Positions 11,020-22,860 are shown, counted from the first letter of the stretch. The stretch is DNA of 64,000 nucleotides from an uncultured Prochlorococcus sp. (GCF_902616385.1 NZ_CACMSM010000008.1:1-64000), one strand, 5' to 3'. Translations and numbers: made by a program. The notes: generated by a model not told the origin, from the sequence alone.

Positions 11020-11084
11020 TTTATGAAATTTCCTACTAATTAAACAAAAACCTCCTAAATTATTTATAAGACGAAAACTAATTT

Positions 11085-11729
11085 GTGAACTCAGAAAAAA
11101 AACATTTAATCCAAAGCTCAATAAGTTCTTACGAAAGTAATCATAAAACTATTGCAGCTGTTCCCACCGTTATAGAACAATCAGGTAGAGGAGAAAGAGC
11201 TTTTGATATATATTCAAGATTATTGAGGGAAAGAATAATTTTTTTAGGTACTGGAATTAATGACCAAGTATCTGACTCCCTTGTTGCGCAATTATTATTT
11301 CTTGAAGCTGAAGATCCCGAAAAAGACATACAAATATATATCAATTCTCCTGGAGGCTCAGTAACTGCAGGAATGGCCATTTACGATACCATGCAACAAA
11401 TATCGCCTGATGTAGTGACAATATGTTTTGGAGTAGCCGCAAGTATGGGCGCATTTCTACTTTCTGGAGGAACAAAGGGGAAAAGATTGGCTTTACCTAA
11501 TTCTAGGATTATGATTCATCAACCTCTGGGAGGTGCACAAGGTCAAGCAGTAGAGATTGAAATACAAGCTAAAGAAATACTTTTTCTCAAGAAAACATTA
11601 AATTCACTTTTAGCTGAACATACTGGTCAACCTTTAGAAAAAATTAATGAAGATACAGAGAGAGATTACTTTTTATCCCCCTCAGAAGCAGTCGAATATG
11701 GATTAATTGATAAAGTTATCAAAAAGTGA
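11085..11729 (+). CDS. clpP: ATP-dependent Clp protease proteolytic subunit
   Basis: 214 aa; [22 protein letters not shown] catalytic Ser, [14 protein letters not shown] start. Confidence 0.97.
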   Translation: MNSEKKHLIQSSISSYESNHKTIAAVPTVIEQSGRGERAFDIYSRLLRERIIFLGTGINDQVSDSLVAQLLFLEAEDPEKDIQIYINSPGGSVTAGMAIYDTMQQISPDVVTICFGVAASMGAFLLSGGTKGKRLALPNSRIMIHQPLGGAQGQAVEIEIQAKEILFLKKTLNSLLAEHTGQPLEKINEDTERDYFLSPSEAVEYGLIDKVIKK

Positions 11730-11834
11730 CAAGGGGTTCTGATTTTTTAAGAATATGATGACGAATCGATATTTATGAGCAATCCTAGTGAATAGGGAAT
11801 ATTTAACACCTTTCACTTTAAAAACTTATAATCG

Positions 11835-13202
11835 ATGGCTAAATTCGACGCCCATCTTAAATGTTCATTTTGCGGGAAGTCACAAGACCAAGTAAGAAAG
11901 CTTATAGCTGGTCCTGGGGTTTATATCTGTGATGAGTGCATAGACCTTTGTAATGAGATCCTCGATGAAGAACTACTTGATAATCAAGCGAACACAACTA
12001 ACTCTCCACAAGTAAAAAAGAAATTACCAACAGATAATCCAAAAAAATCTGTTCCTTTAGAATTAACCTCAATTCCTAAGCCATTAGAAATAAAAAGTTT
12101 TCTAGATAATCAAGTTGTTGGACAAGAATCTGCAAAAAAAATATTATCAGTAGCCGTATACAATCACTACAAGCGATTAGCTTGGAAAGTTAAAGAAGAC
12201 AGTAAAAATAGCAATTCAACTGATTCACAAGCAACTAAATTACAAAAATCAAATATTTTACTCATCGGCCCTACTGGAAGTGGAAAAACATTATTGGCGC
12301 AAACTTTAGCAGAGTTTTTAGATGTTCCTTTTGCAGTAGCTGATGCAACGACTTTGACAGAAGCTGGATATGTTGGGGAGGATGTTGAAAACATACTTTT
12401 AAGACTTCTACAGAAATCAGAAATGAATGTAGAACTAGCTCAAAAAGGAATTATTTATATTGATGAAATAGATAAAATTGCAAGAAAAAGCGAGAATCCT
12501 TCAATTACTAGAGATGTCTCCGGTGAAGGGGTACAGCAAGCATTATTAAAAATGCTTGAAGGAACAATTGCTAATGTGCCACCTCAAGGCGGAAGAAAAC
12601 ATCCTTATCATGACTGCATCCAAATTGATACGAGTCAAATACTATTTATTTGTGGGGGAGCTTTTATAGGTTTAGAGGATATTGTTCAAAAGCGTATGGG
12701 TAAACACTCTATAGGATTTACCACTAATTCAGATCAAAGCAAAGTGGATACAAAAAAAATAGTAGACCCAAGAGATTCCCTAAAAAATTTAGAATTAGAT
12801 GACTTAGTAAAATATGGCCTAATTCCAGAATTTATTGGAAGAATTCCGGTTTGCGCTGTATTAGATCGTCTTACTAAAGAAACTTTAGAATCTATTTTGA
12901 CTCAACCAAGAGATGCATTAGTAAAGCAATTCAAAACTTTGCTAAGTATGGATAATGTTGAATTATCATTTGAGCCTGATTCTGTTGAAGCGATAGCAAA
13001 TGAAGCATACAAAAGAAAAACAGGTGCAAGAGCATTAAGATCAATAATTGAAGAGCTAATGCTAGACATAATGTATACTTTGCCTTCTGAAGAAAATGTA
13101 AAAGAATTCACAATTACGAAAAAAATGGTAGATAATTTATTTTCATCTAAAATTGTTAAACTACCTTCAGGATCAAAAAGAATCATTAAAGAGTCTGCAT
13201 AA
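11835..13202 (+). CDS. clpX: ATP-dependent Clp protease ATP-binding subunit ClpX
   Basis: 455 aa; Zn-finger CSFCGKSQ...[23 protein letters not shown] Walker A. Confidence 0.98.
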   Translation: MAKFDAHLKCSFCGKSQDQVRKLIAGPGVYICDECIDLCNEILDEELLDNQANTTNSPQVKKKLPTDNPKKSVPLELTSIPKPLEIKSFLDNQVVGQESAKKILSVAVYNHYKRLAWKVKEDSKNSNSTDSQATKLQKSNILLIGPTGSGKTLLAQTLAEFLDVPFAVADATTLTEAGYVGEDVENILLRLLQKSEMNVELAQKGIIYIDEIDKIARKSENPSITRDVSGEGVQQALLKMLEGTIANVPPQGGRKHPYHDCIQIDTSQILFICGGAFIGLEDIVQKRMGKHSIGFTTNSDQSKVDTKKIVDPRDSLKNLELDDLVKYGLIPEFIGRIPVCAVLDRLTKETLESILTQPRDALVKQFKTLLSMDNVELSFEPDSVEAIANEAYKRKTGARALRSIIEELMLDIMYTLPSEENVKEFTITKKMVDNLFSSKIVKLPSGSKRIIKESA

Positions 13203-13259
13203 AATTAGAATTTAATTTTTTTGATTGAATCACTAATTTTTCTAATTAATGAAAAATAA

Positions 13260-15017
13260 ATGCCAAATATACATAAGCCTTTTCATCAAAAATATAGACC
13301 AAACAACTTAGACGAACTGGTTGGGCAAAAATTTATATCCATTACACTCAAACAAGCTCTATTAACAAAAAAAATTGCTCCTGCATATCTTTTTAATGGT
13401 CCAAGAGGCACTGGGAAAACATCAAGTGCAAGAATATTTGCAAAATCTCTAAATTGCCAAGCATTCGACCAACCTACAACAACTCCTTGTTGTAAATGTG
13501 ACTTATGTAGACAAATTACAGATGGGAGAGCTCTAGATATTATCGAAATTGATGCAGCATCAAATACAGGCGTAGAAAATATAAGAGAAATTATAGAAAG
13601 AGCGAGATTTGCACCTACTCAAGCGAGATGGAAAGTCTATGTAATTGATGAATGTCATATGCTTTCAACGGCAGCTTCAAATGCTTTACTAAAAACTATT
13701 GAAGAACCTCCCTCAAGAGTTGTATTTATACTTGCGACGACAAATCCTGAGAGAGTATTAAATACAATAAAAAGTAGATGCCAAAAGTTCGATTTTAGAA
13801 GAATAAGCACTAGCGATATTTTTCAACATTTATCAGAAATCGCCGAAAAAGAATCCATTAAGTACGAAGTTCAGGCATTAAAAATGATTGCAAAAAGGTC
13901 TAATGGAGGTATGAGAGATGCACAAAGCCTCCTTGAACAATTGAATCTTTTACCAGAAGGGATAACAATTAATAATTTCCAAAACCTCCTAGGAGAAGTA
14001 TCAGAAAGTGAATTAACAAATCTGATTAAATCATTGGTTGAGAATGATCCAGAGTCATTAATTGAAACCTCCAACAAATTATATGATGCCGGAAACGAAC
14101 CTCTTCAAATAATTATCGGATTATTGAATATTACAAGGGATCTACTATTACACACTACTAATAATAAATATACAGATCTTTATTATACATCTGATGAATT
14201 TCGAGATGAGTTAGATAAAGTCTCAAAAACAATAAATAAATCAACAATAATTAATTGGCATAATAATCTGAGAAATATTGAATATCAAATCAAATCAAGT
14301 GATAATCCAAGGCTTTGGTTTGAAATACATTTAACTGGTCTTATGGATAGTCAAGAGATAAATAGTTTTGAAAATAAACAAGAAAGTAAAAACAATACGA
14401 CTGAGGAGAAGCATGAAAGCAGAAAAAACATTCCAATTAATAAAGAAAATATTTCAGATGAGAGACCAAAACCAATTATCCAAGAAGAGATAACTCACAA
14501 GGAATTGATCGAAAAAAAAGACGCAAAATTAGAAAAATTTGAAGTTCTTGAAAAAGAAAGTATTGAAAATATTTCTGAAAATAACCACAATAATCTTGGA
14601 TCAAATTTAAAAGATAAATGGGAATTAATTCTTTCTAAAGTAGAGTTACCATCAACAAGAATGTTACTTTCACAACAAGCCGAACTTGAAAGTTTTGATT
14701 CGGAGAAAATCACAATTGCATTATCTCCAAACTGGGAAAGTATGATAAAAAGCAGAAAAGTTATAATTGAAAATACTGTAAAAAAGATATTTGGAGATGG
14801 AATAATACTTAATTTTTCAACCAAACAATTAAATAAAAGTAACCCAACAAACACTCCAGAAATAACCCAAACTGAAGTAAATAATTTCAGACCAATAAAA
14901 AAAATAAAACCAAACACTAATTCGTCAACAAAAATATCTAGCGAGGAAACTTATGATGATAGTTCAAAAAACTTAGCAAATTTTTTTAATGGAGAAATTA
15001 TAGACCTTGATGAATAG
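13260..15017 (+). CDS. dnaX: DNA polymerase III subunits gamma/tau
   Basis: 585 aa; HQKYRPNNLDELVGQ, GPRGTGKTSSARIFAK, Zn module CCKCDLCRQI, DECHMLS. Confidence 0.97.
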   Translation: MPNIHKPFHQKYRPNNLDELVGQKFISITLKQALLTKKIAPAYLFNGPRGTGKTSSARIFAKSLNCQAFDQPTTTPCCKCDLCRQITDGRALDIIEIDAASNTGVENIREIIERARFAPTQARWKVYVIDECHMLSTAASNALLKTIEEPPSRVVFILATTNPERVLNTIKSRCQKFDFRRISTSDIFQHLSEIAEKESIKYEVQALKMIAKRSNGGMRDAQSLLEQLNLLPEGITINNFQNLLGEVSESELTNLIKSLVENDPESLIETSNKLYDAGNEPLQIIIGLLNITRDLLLHTTNNKYTDLYYTSDEFRDELDKVSKTINKSTIINWHNNLRNIEYQIKSSDNPRLWFEIHLTGLMDSQEINSFENKQESKNNTTEEKHESRKNIPINKENISDERPKPIIQEEITHKELIEKKDAKLEKFEVLEKESIENISENNHNNLGSNLKDKWELILSKVELPSTRMLLSQQAELESFDSEKITIALSPNWESMIKSRKVIIENTVKKIFGDGIILNFSTKQLNKSNPTNTPEITQTEVNNFRPIKKIKPNTNSSTKISSEETYDDSSKNLANFFNGEIIDLDE

Positions 15018-15018
15018 A

Positions 15019-16320
15019 TTAAACTCCAGTATGAAGAGTCTTTCGCCAGAGTATCTTTTTGGGAAAAATAGACATCTTTACAGTTACCCAAGGGATTACT
15101 AAAAACCAATGAGATAAATAAAAAACCGATACAAATACCATCAAAAAATTGCTTTTTTGCAATACAGGTACTTCACTTTTACAAGAAGAACCGTACCAAA
15201 AAGCAATTCCAGATAACATAAAAGCTGTAAATGAAATAGGCCAGTAAATTGGTGAATCTAAAAAAGCAATACTGAAAACTAAATCAAAAATAGAAATGAT
15301 TGGTAATGCATATTGCAAGATGAAAAAGTAAGTTAAATCAAATTTCTGCAAATAATCAATTTTATTAGTCAATAATTGATCTCCATAATCGAAGAATCTT
15401 TGCAACCCCCCCTCTGCCCATCTTTGCCTTTGCGCTAATAAAGCATTTAAATTCTCAACTGCCTCCTCCATTACTGGAGGATCCCATAAGATTCCAATTC
15501 TAGATTTTGATAATAATAATCTTAAACTCAAATCAAGATCATCTGTAACTGTATCTTCATTAAAAGAACCACATGCTAATAATGTTTCTTTCTTAATTAA
15601 TTGACCATTTCCCCTTAATTCGGAAACTCCAGCAACTGATAATCTTCCATATTGAAAGATTGCATCCATAGCCATCTCCATTGACTGACAGGAAGTTAAA
15701 AAATTCTTACTTACATTTGTTACTGATTTTCTTAGTTGAACTGCAGACCAATCACCCTCTTCTACAAAACTAAATAACCTTATCAAGGAATCTTGTTTTA
15801 ATTCAGCATCAGCATCCAAAACTAGTAACCATTCACCATGAGTAAATTTCAAGGCATAATTCAAAGCTCCTGACTTTCCTCCTCCTGCATTTGGAGAACG
15901 ACTTATGACTTTTAGCTTGTCATATTGTCTAGATAATCGATCTAAAATTAAAGGCGTCTTATCAGAACTACCATCATCGATTATGTAAATATTAAATTTA
16001 TTTGTTGGATAATCTAAACTAAATAATCTTTTAACTAACCTTGATATGACATTCTCTTCATCTCTAGCTGCTACTAAAATATCAAGCACAGGTAACTCTT
16101 TATTGCTAATTCTTCTGCTTACAGTATTTAAGACGTTGTTCCTTTTGAAATTTCTAGAAATAACTATTAAACCGTAAAAAACAATCACAAAAGAAAGAGT
16201 CAATATTATGTAAAAGAAATTTTCGATATTGTTAACATGAGGAATAAAAGCTACTAAAAAACAAGCACTAAGAAATATAAATGACTTCAATCTTCGATTT
16301 TTATAAAAACCCTTACTCAT
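15019..16320 (-). CDS. Family 2 glycosyltransferase, membrane-associated
   Basis: 433 aa; VLDILVAARDEENVI, IIDDGSSDKT, LDADAELK, QRQRWAEGGLQR; hydrophobic N- and C-terminal segments. Confidence 0.88.
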   Translation of the reverse strand: MSKGFYKNRRLKSFIFLSACFLVAFIPHVNNIENFFYIILTLSFVIVFYGLIVISRNFKRNNVLNTVSRRISNKELPVLDILVAARDEENVISRLVKRLFSLDYPTNKFNIYIIDDGSSDKTPLILDRLSRQYDKLKVISRSPNAGGGKSGALNYALKFTHGEWLLVLDADAELKQDSLIRLFSFVEEGDWSAVQLRKSVTNVSKNFLTSCQSMEMAMDAIFQYGRLSVAGVSELRGNGQLIKKETLLACGSFNEDTVTDDLDLSLRLLLSKSRIGILWDPPVMEEAVENLNALLAQRQRWAEGGLQRFFDYGDQLLTNKIDYLQKFDLTYFFILQYALPIISIFDLVFSIAFLDSPIYWPISFTAFMLSGIAFWYGSSCKSEVPVLQKSNFLMVFVSVFYLSHWFLVIPWVTVKMSIFPKKILWRKTLHTGV

Positions 16321-16332
16321 AAAAGTAAATTG

Positions 16333-17886
16333 TTAATTACTTAACTTCCATTGAGACAATATCTCAAATTTTTTTAGTTTTGCATTTCGATAGTAATGAT
16401 TCAATATTTGTTCATAAGAGAATCCTAATTTAGCCATTTCAATTGCCCCTGACTGAGATAAACCTACACCATGACCAAAGCCTCCTCCTCTCAAAAGCCA
16501 TAAATCATCATTTAATTTATTAATAGTAAACAAATTACTTGGTATAAAATTTAATACCCGTCGAATATCATCTTTAACAAGAACAATAGATTTATTACCC
16601 TTGTCCAATTGTATTTCCAATTTTGTTACTCTGCCACTAGACCCACGTTCAATAGAATTTAAATCCAAAACATCTTCGTTAATATTTATAAGTTTGTTTT
16701 TAATTAACTTTTCTTTAATTTCAAGATTAGAAATTTTCTTATTCCATCGAAAAAGAGAATGATTACTCCCATAAAACTGTTCTTTATCAAAATCTAAAAA
16801 ATTATTTAAATTAGATTCATTTGTAATTGGAAGTTTAAACATTTTATTTAATGATTTAGAACCATCAATGATTGAATTGAAATAAGAATAATCTTGAATC
16901 TGCCAAGACTCCCCTGCAGTAGCAGATACTCCACCATTAGAACCATGGTAAAAAGCATTTATTGGTTGATTTTCATGAGTGAGAATTAAATTTGAAGTTT
17001 CGTCTATGGCTTTTTGTACGTTTTTGTATGAAATTTCAGAAGGCTTATAAACTTGGCATTGAGTGCTTATACATAAATGATATTTATCCATATTAAATCT
17101 ATCAGAATTAAATATGCCCCAAGTTCTTGCAATAACTGCTTGAGCCTTGAGTGCCTCTAAAGGAGAATTCGGTCCAATTTCATATGGCAAAACACCTGCC
17201 AAATAGTCATCAAATTCAATTTTTTGAACTAAGGTCCAAGTTCCATATAAATCCTTTACTAAATAAAAATTTTTGCCAAAATTAACACCATTTATTTTTA
17301 TTTTCTCTTCAGAATAAATATATATAGGACCTTCAAGTTTGATACCACTGTAGTCATTTCTAAGAACAGGAGTAATTTGAAAATTTTTTATTTTTCTGAA
17401 AATCTTATTTTTTAATTCAAACTCTGGCAGATCATCTTGAAATGGAATCCATACTTCCCAATTTTTAGGGTAGGCAACAGTCGTCTCAAATCCTTTATCT
17501 CTTAGTTTATCTGATTCTTTTTTTGCCGATTCATAGCTAGCAAAAGGACCAAAAACAATTCTCTCAATTGTTTTTGGATTTCTGACGGGAATATCCGCCC
17601 AGGTAATATTTATCTGTTTTGATTTATGTTTAATACCGTTGGACGATATCAAGTTTAAAAAACCTTTATTTGTTGTAAAATTTATATTCTTTTTCTGCGA
17701 AAAACTATCATTCTCCCCGCCTAAATATTGCTTTAAACCAATTAAAAATTTTCCTTTTTTAATTTCATTATGGAGTTCAACCTTTAGCAATTCTTCTCCT
17801 TTTGCATTTGAAATAAATTTAGTGTTTACTATTAAAAGAGAAATAGAGCCTAAAAATAAGTTTAAAAAGGCAAATTTAAGTTTCAT
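16333..17886 (-). CDS. SpoIID/LytB domain-containing protein
   Basis: 517 aa; DDYLAGVLPYEIGPNSPLEALKAQAVIARTW, FYHGSNGGVSATAGE, RGGGFGHGVGLSQSGAIEMA. Confidence 0.9.
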   Translation of the reverse strand: MKLKFAFLNLFLGSISLLIVNTKFISNAKGEELLKVELHNEIKKGKFLIGLKQYLGGENDSFSQKKNINFTTNKGFLNLISSNGIKHKSKQINITWADIPVRNPKTIERIVFGPFASYESAKKESDKLRDKGFETTVAYPKNWEVWIPFQDDLPEFELKNKIFRKIKNFQITPVLRNDYSGIKLEGPIYIYSEEKIKINGVNFGKNFYLVKDLYGTWTLVQKIEFDDYLAGVLPYEIGPNSPLEALKAQAVIARTWGIFNSDRFNMDKYHLCISTQCQVYKPSEISYKNVQKAIDETSNLILTHENQPINAFYHGSNGGVSATAGESWQIQDYSYFNSIIDGSKSLNKMFKLPITNESNLNNFLDFDKEQFYGSNHSLFRWNKKISNLEIKEKLIKNKLININEDVLDLNSIERGSSGRVTKLEIQLDKGNKSIVLVKDDIRRVLNFIPSNLFTINKLNDDLWLLRGGGFGHGVGLSQSGAIEMAKLGFSYEQILNHYYRNAKLKKFEILSQWKLSN

Positions 17887-17977
17887 AAATTAGAACTTTC
17901 CTTATCAATTAAAAACTTTAATTTGCACCAATGCGTATAAAGGTTTAGATTATCCTAATTAAACACATTTGACTGAA

Positions 17978-18175
17978 ATGTCTAAATTAAAAACTCGTAA
18001 ATCAGCTGCCAAAAGATTTAAAGCTACTGCGACGGGTAAATTCATGAGAAGAAGAGCTTTCCATAATCATTTACTTGATCATAAAAGCTCAAAATTAAAA
18101 AGACATCTATCAACAAAAGCCGTAGTTGATGAAAGAGATGCTGATAATGTAAAATTAATGATTCCATACGCATAA
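17978..18175 (+). CDS. rpmI: 50S ribosomal protein L35
   Basis: [47 protein letters not shown] track starts at an upstream TTG (17969), the ATG at 17978 is preferred. Confidence 0.97.
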   Translation: MSKLKTRKSAAKRFKATATGKFMRRRAFHNHLLDHKSSKLKRHLSTKAVVDERDADNVKLMIPYA

Positions 18176-18203
18176 ATCTTTAACCAATTTTTATTAGATA
18201 TTC

Positions 18204-18551
18204 ATGGCACGGGTAAAAAGAGGCAACATAGCCAGAAAAAGAAGAAACAAAATCTTAAATCTTGCAAAAGGTTTTAGAGGCGGCAACAAAAATCTTTTCA
18301 GAACCGCAAACCAAAGAGTTATGAAAGCTCTTTGTAATGCTTATAGGGATAGAAGAAGAAGAAAAAGAGATTTTAGAAGACTTTGGATCTCTAGGATTAA
18401 CGCATCTGCGAGGATAAATGGTACAAACTATAGCAAGTTAATTAATGGGATGAAAAATGCAGAAATTATCATCAACAGAAAAATGCTTGCTCAATTAGCC
18501 TTAAACGATCCTAAGTGTTTTGAAAAAATTGTTTCTTCCGTTAGTAAGTAG
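18204..18551 (+). CDS. rplT: 50S ribosomal protein L20
   Basis: 115 aa; [27 protein letters not shown], typical L20. Confidence 0.98.
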   Translation: MARVKRGNIARKRRNKILNLAKGFRGGNKNLFRTANQRVMKALCNAYRDRRRRKRDFRRLWISRINASARINGTNYSKLINGMKNAEIIINRKMLAQLALNDPKCFEKIVSSVSK

Positions 18552-18587
18552 AAAAAAGAATATAATCTAGAAAAGTAGTTATAAATA

Positions 18588-19145
18588 ATGGAAATATCTT
18601 CCTTTCAATCCTATTTAATAATTCTTTTTGTTGTATTAATAATAATTTCTATTTTTGTATTTAGACAATTTCTAAAAACAAGAAGTGAAGAATTAAATTT
18701 AGTAAAATTCGAGCAAAAAGGTTTAGATTCTCTCACTCAAGCTACAGAATTATATGAATTTGGATCTATTCAGATAAAAAAAAGATTATATTCTGAAGCT
18801 ACTAAAACTTTTTTAAAAGCAATTGAAAATTATGAAAATGAACCTGATGAAGCAAAAGCGATAATAAATAATGCTTTAGGATTTTCTTATGCTGCTCAAA
18901 ATGAATTTAAGAAAGCAATTAAACACTATAAATCTGCAATAAAATCACTTCCAGAATATCCTATAGCCCTAAATAACCTCGCATCAGCACAGCAGCGTTT
19001 ACTTGAGTACGACTTGGCATATGAAACTTATCAAAAGGTTTTGGTGATAGATCCAAAAAACAAAACAGCAATTAAAAAAAGTAAGGAGTTAGAAAAAAGA
19101 AACAATTATGAACCTTATAAAGGTATTAAAGATAAGGGATTCTAA
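18588..19145 (+). CDS. TPR-repeat protein with N-terminal membrane segment
   Basis: Hydrophobic N-terminus then TPR-like units ([48 protein letters not shown]). Confidence 0.85.
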   Translation: MEISSFQSYLIILFVVLIIISIFVFRQFLKTRSEELNLVKFEQKGLDSLTQATELYEFGSIQIKKRLYSEATKTFLKAIENYENEPDEAKAIINNALGFSYAAQNEFKKAIKHYKSAIKSLPEYPIALNNLASAQQRLLEYDLAYETYQKVLVIDPKNKTAIKKSKELEKRNNYEPYKGIKDKGF

Positions 19146-19147
19146 AT

Positions 19148-19942
19148 ATGGAAAATTATTCTTCTTTACTAATTGGTGGAAAACAATTTTCCAGTAGATT
19201 AATGGTTGGTACTGGCAAATACAAATCTACTCAAGATATGGGGGAAAGTTTGTCAAATTCTGAAACTGAAATTATAACCGTCGCTGTTAGAAGAATTAAA
19301 AATGATCAGACCGGAGAAAATTTACTCGAAAAGATCAACTGGGAAAAATACTGGATGCTTCCTAATACAGCTGGTTGTGTTAATTCTGATGAGGCAGTCA
19401 GAATAGCAATTTTAGGTAGAGAACTTGCAAAATTATCTGGTCAAGAAGAAAATAATTTTGTCAAATTAGAAGTTATTCCTGACAAAAAGTATTTGCTACC
19501 AGATCCAATAGAGACTCTTAAAGCAGCCGAAATTTTAATAAAAAAGGGTTTCGCTGTACTACCTTATATCAATGCAGATCCTATTCTTGCAAAAAGACTA
19601 GAAGAAATAGGTTGTGCAACTGTAATGCCATTGGGCTCTCCTATAGGCTCAGGGCAAGGTTTGTTAAATTTATCAAATATAAGGATTATTATTGAGAATG
19701 CAAAAGTGCCAGTAATAATTGACGCAGGAATTGGGGTGCCTAGTGAAGCTGCTCAAGCTATGGAAATTGGAGCTGATGGTGTCTTAATCAATAGTGCAAT
19801 AGCACAAGCTGCAAATCCACCTCTAATGGCTCAAGCGATAAATTATAGTGTGAAGGCTGGCAGGCAAGCTTTTCTGGCAGGAAGAATTAAAAAACAAGAC
19901 TTTGCAGTAGCAAGTTCGCCTGAAAAAAATATATCTATCTAA
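19148..19942 (+). CDS. thiG: Thiazole synthase
   Basis: 264 aa; [62 protein letters not shown]. Confidence 0.97.
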   Translation: MENYSSLLIGGKQFSSRLMVGTGKYKSTQDMGESLSNSETEIITVAVRRIKNDQTGENLLEKINWEKYWMLPNTAGCVNSDEAVRIAILGRELAKLSGQEENNFVKLEVIPDKKYLLPDPIETLKAAEILIKKGFAVLPYINADPILAKRLEEIGCATVMPLGSPIGSGQGLLNLSNIRIIIENAKVPVIIDAGIGVPSEAAQAMEIGADGVLINSAIAQAANPPLMAQAINYSVKAGRQAFLAGRIKKQDFAVASSPEKNISI

Positions 19943-20112
19943 TTCTCTAAATTGAGAAAAGTTTAAAAAGAAAGTAAAAATTTATTATTTGCTTTTATTT
20001 ATCGTATTAAGAAAGAAGATTTGAAACTATTTACAATGTTTTTTCGCAAAGTGGAAGCACGCTGTAGTAATTTAATAAATATATTATGAATCTTTTAATT
20101 CTGGAGTTCTGA

Positions 20113-21306
20113 GTGAAAGTTATTGTTCTAGGTGGAGATGGTTTTTGCGGTTGGCCTTGTGCGGTGAATTTAGCAGAGCAAAATCATGATGTAATTATTG
20201 TCGACAATTTAAGTCGTAGAAAAATTGATATTGATCTAGAGGTAGAATCTTTAACTCCAATTTCTTCTATAACAGAACGACTTTCTGCATGGGAAGAGAC
20301 TGGAGGCAAGCCTATGAGATTTCTTAACATGGATATCTCTAAACAATATCAAAAATTACTCAATTTGCTCATTGATGAAAAACCAGATTCCGTGATCCAT
20401 TTTGCAGAACAAAGAGCAGCACCATACTCGATGAAATCGAGTTTTACCAAAAGATATACAGTAGACAATAATGTTAATGGCACCCACAACCTACTTGCTG
20501 CGATAGTAGAGAGTAATTTAGATATTCATGTTGTTCATTTAGGAACAATGGGAGTTTACGGATATGGATCACATAGAGGTGCGACAATTCCAGAAGGTTA
20601 TCTAAAAGTTGAAGTTCCACAACCTGATGGAAGCCGCTTTGAAGAAGAAATATTACACCCTGCAAGCCCAGGTAGTGTCTACCACATGACTAAAACTTTA
20701 GATCAATTATTATTTCTTTACTACAACAAAAATGATCTTGTAAGGATCACTGATCTACATCAAGGCATAGTTTGGGGAACAAATACAGAAGCAACTTTAA
20801 AAGATCCTAGATTGACAAACCGATTTGACTATGACGGAGATTATGGAACTGTTTTAAACAGATTTCTAATGCAAGCTGCAATTGGATATCCATTAAGTGT
20901 TCATGGAACAGGAGGGCAAACAAGAGCATTTATACATATAAAAGACTCTGTAAAATGCGTACAACTTGCTCTTGAAAATCCTCCAAAATCCGGAGAGAGA
21001 GTCAAAATCTTTAATCAAATGACTGAGAGTCATCAAGTTGGAGAACTAGCTAAAAAAGTTGCTTCTCTAACTGGAGCTGATATCAATTATTTACCAAATC
21101 CAAGGAATGAAGCAGTAGAAAATGATCTAATTGTTGATAATAAATGCTTTATAGAATTAGGTTTAAACCCAACTACTCTTGATAATGGCTTATTAGAAGA
21201 AGTTGTTGAAGTTGCTAAAAAATACTCCAATAGATGTGATCTTAACCGCATACCTTGTGTTTCATCCTGGACAAAAAAACAAGCTGAGGCTATAAAGACT
21301 AATTAA
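20113..21306 (+). CDS. sqdB: UDP-sulfoquinovose synthase
   Basis: 397 aa; MKVIVLGGDGFCGWPCAVNLAEQNHDV, HFAEQRAAPYSM, long SDR fold; followed by sqdX. Confidence 0.96.
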   Translation: MKVIVLGGDGFCGWPCAVNLAEQNHDVIIVDNLSRRKIDIDLEVESLTPISSITERLSAWEETGGKPMRFLNMDISKQYQKLLNLLIDEKPDSVIHFAEQRAAPYSMKSSFTKRYTVDNNVNGTHNLLAAIVESNLDIHVVHLGTMGVYGYGSHRGATIPEGYLKVEVPQPDGSRFEEEILHPASPGSVYHMTKTLDQLLFLYYNKNDLVRITDLHQGIVWGTNTEATLKDPRLTNRFDYDGDYGTVLNRFLMQAAIGYPLSVHGTGGQTRAFIHIKDSVKCVQLALENPPKSGERVKIFNQMTESHQVGELAKKVASLTGADINYLPNPRNEAVENDLIVDNKCFIELGLNPTTLDNGLLEEVVEVAKKYSNRCDLNRIPCVSSWTKKQAEAIKTN

Positions 21307-21333
21307 AATTTTTGAAATAGTTACCTTAAGAAA

Positions 21334-22467
21334 GTGAAAATTGCATTGTTTACTGAAACTTTTTTACCTAAAGTTGACGGCATAGTCACAAGACTGACTA
21401 AAACAATTGAATTTTTAATAAAAAATGGTGATGAAGTTATAATTTTTTGTCCAGAGGGGTGTCCAGAATCATATATGGGAGCAACTGTAGTGGGAGTTGC
21501 TGCAATGCCATTACCCTTATACCCAGAGTTGAAGCTTGGTTTACCAGGCCCTGCAGTCTCAGATAAGTTAGAAAAATTTAATCCAGATTTGATACATGTT
21601 GTTAATCCAGCTGTACTTGGCTTAGGTGGCATATGGTTGGCGAAAACTAATAATATTCCTTTAATTGCTAGCTACCATACTCATCTTCCGAAATATTTGG
21701 AACATTACGGTATGGGTATGCTAGAGCCACTTTTGTGGGAATTACTTAAAGCAGCTCATAATCAAGCCTTGTTAAATTTGTGTACTTCCACCGCTATGGT
21801 CAATGAATTAAAAGATAAAGGTATTCAAAGGACTGCTCTTTGGCAAAGAGGAGTCGATACTTACAGTTTCCGACCAGATTTAAGAAGTGAGAAAATGAGA
21901 GATAAATTATTTGGAAAATATAAAGATGCTAATTATTTATTGATTTATGTAGGAAGATTATCCGCAGAAAAACAAATTGAGAGAATTAAACCAGTCTTAG
22001 AAAGTATCCCTAATGCTTGTCTAGCACTTGTAGGTGACGGACCGTATAGAAACCAGCTTGAAAAAATCTTCGAAAATACCAAGACTAATTTCATAGGATA
22101 TTTATCTGGTGATGAACTTGCTAGCGCCTATGCCTCTGGAGATATATTTTTATTTCCCTCTAGTACAGAAACACTTGGTTTAGTTTTACTCGAAGCAATG
22201 GCAGCAGGATGTCCAGTTATCGGAGCCAACAAGGGGGGGATTCCAGATATAATTAGCGATGGGATTAATGGTTGTTTATATGATCCAGATGAAAAAGATA
22301 ATGGGGTACAAAGTTTGATTGAAGCAACAAAAAAAATTCTAGAAAATGAAGATAAAAGAGAAATTATGAGAAAAGAGGCACGAAACGAAGCAGAAAAATG
22401 GGATTGGAATCAAGCAACGTTACAACTACAAAATTATTATTCAGATACGCTCAAAGAAATAGATTAA
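21334..22467 (+). CDS. sqdX: Sulfoquinovosyltransferase (SqdX/SQD2-type GT4 glycosyltransferase)
   Basis: 377 aa GT4 family: FTETFLPKVDGIVTRL, YVGRLSAEKQIER, FPSSTETLGLVLLEAMAAGCPV; adjacent to sqdB. Confidence 0.9.
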   Translation: MKIALFTETFLPKVDGIVTRLTKTIEFLIKNGDEVIIFCPEGCPESYMGATVVGVAAMPLPLYPELKLGLPGPAVSDKLEKFNPDLIHVVNPAVLGLGGIWLAKTNNIPLIASYHTHLPKYLEHYGMGMLEPLLWELLKAAHNQALLNLCTSTAMVNELKDKGIQRTALWQRGVDTYSFRPDLRSEKMRDKLFGKYKDANYLLIYVGRLSAEKQIERIKPVLESIPNACLALVGDGPYRNQLEKIFENTKTNFIGYLSGDELASAYASGDIFLFPSSTETLGLVLLEAMAAGCPVIGANKGGIPDIISDGINGCLYDPDEKDNGVQSLIEATKKILENEDKREIMRKEARNEAEKWDWNQATLQLQNYYSDTLKEID

Positions 22468-22482
22468 ATTTGATCTAAATTA

Positions 22483-22731
22483 TTATGCTACGTGTGGAGG
22501 AGTCGGATTACTATATGAAGTTAAAGGAAGTATAAGAGTAGCGATATTTTGATTTTTTTCAGGTCTTTTTTTCTTTGAGAATTTTTTACCAAAAGGCACT
22601 CGTATAACATTAGTTCCCTCAATTGAACAAATATTTAAGTTATCTCCTGAAGAATTGGTAACAAAATTTGGTAAGTTGACGTTTTTAACTGGCAGGTTCG
22701 TAACATTACCAGATTTAGAATCTTTGGTCAT
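22483..22731 (-). CDS. Hypothetical protein, 82 aa
   Basis: ORF occupying otherwise empty space convergent with sqdX; ATG start; no motif recognised. Confidence 0.55.
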   Translation of the reverse strand: MTKDSKSGNVTNLPVKNVNLPNFVTNSSGDNLNICSIEGTNVIRVPFGKKFSKKKRPEKNQNIATLILPLTSYSNPTPPHVA

Positions 22732-22860
22732 AGCTTCAAATACCCCAAAAAATTTGATGCTCGTGTATTTTAATAAAAAAATTTAAAAAAATTCTATAAG
22801 AAAATATTAAATTTTTATTCTCACTGATAATAACTAAGTAAATATAAAGACGCTAGTCCT

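Noticed and set aside
11827-11832. Perfect TATAAT just before the clpX ATG, suggesting a leaderless clpX transcript
   Set aside because: A start 6-7 nt downstream would fall inside the coding sequence past the ATG; probably chance in AT-rich DNA
14495-14917. 140-aa minus-strand ORF within dnaX
   Set aside because: Antisense of an E/K/N-rich linker in dnaX; Phe/Leu/Ser-rich translation is typical of antisense AT-rich coding DNA
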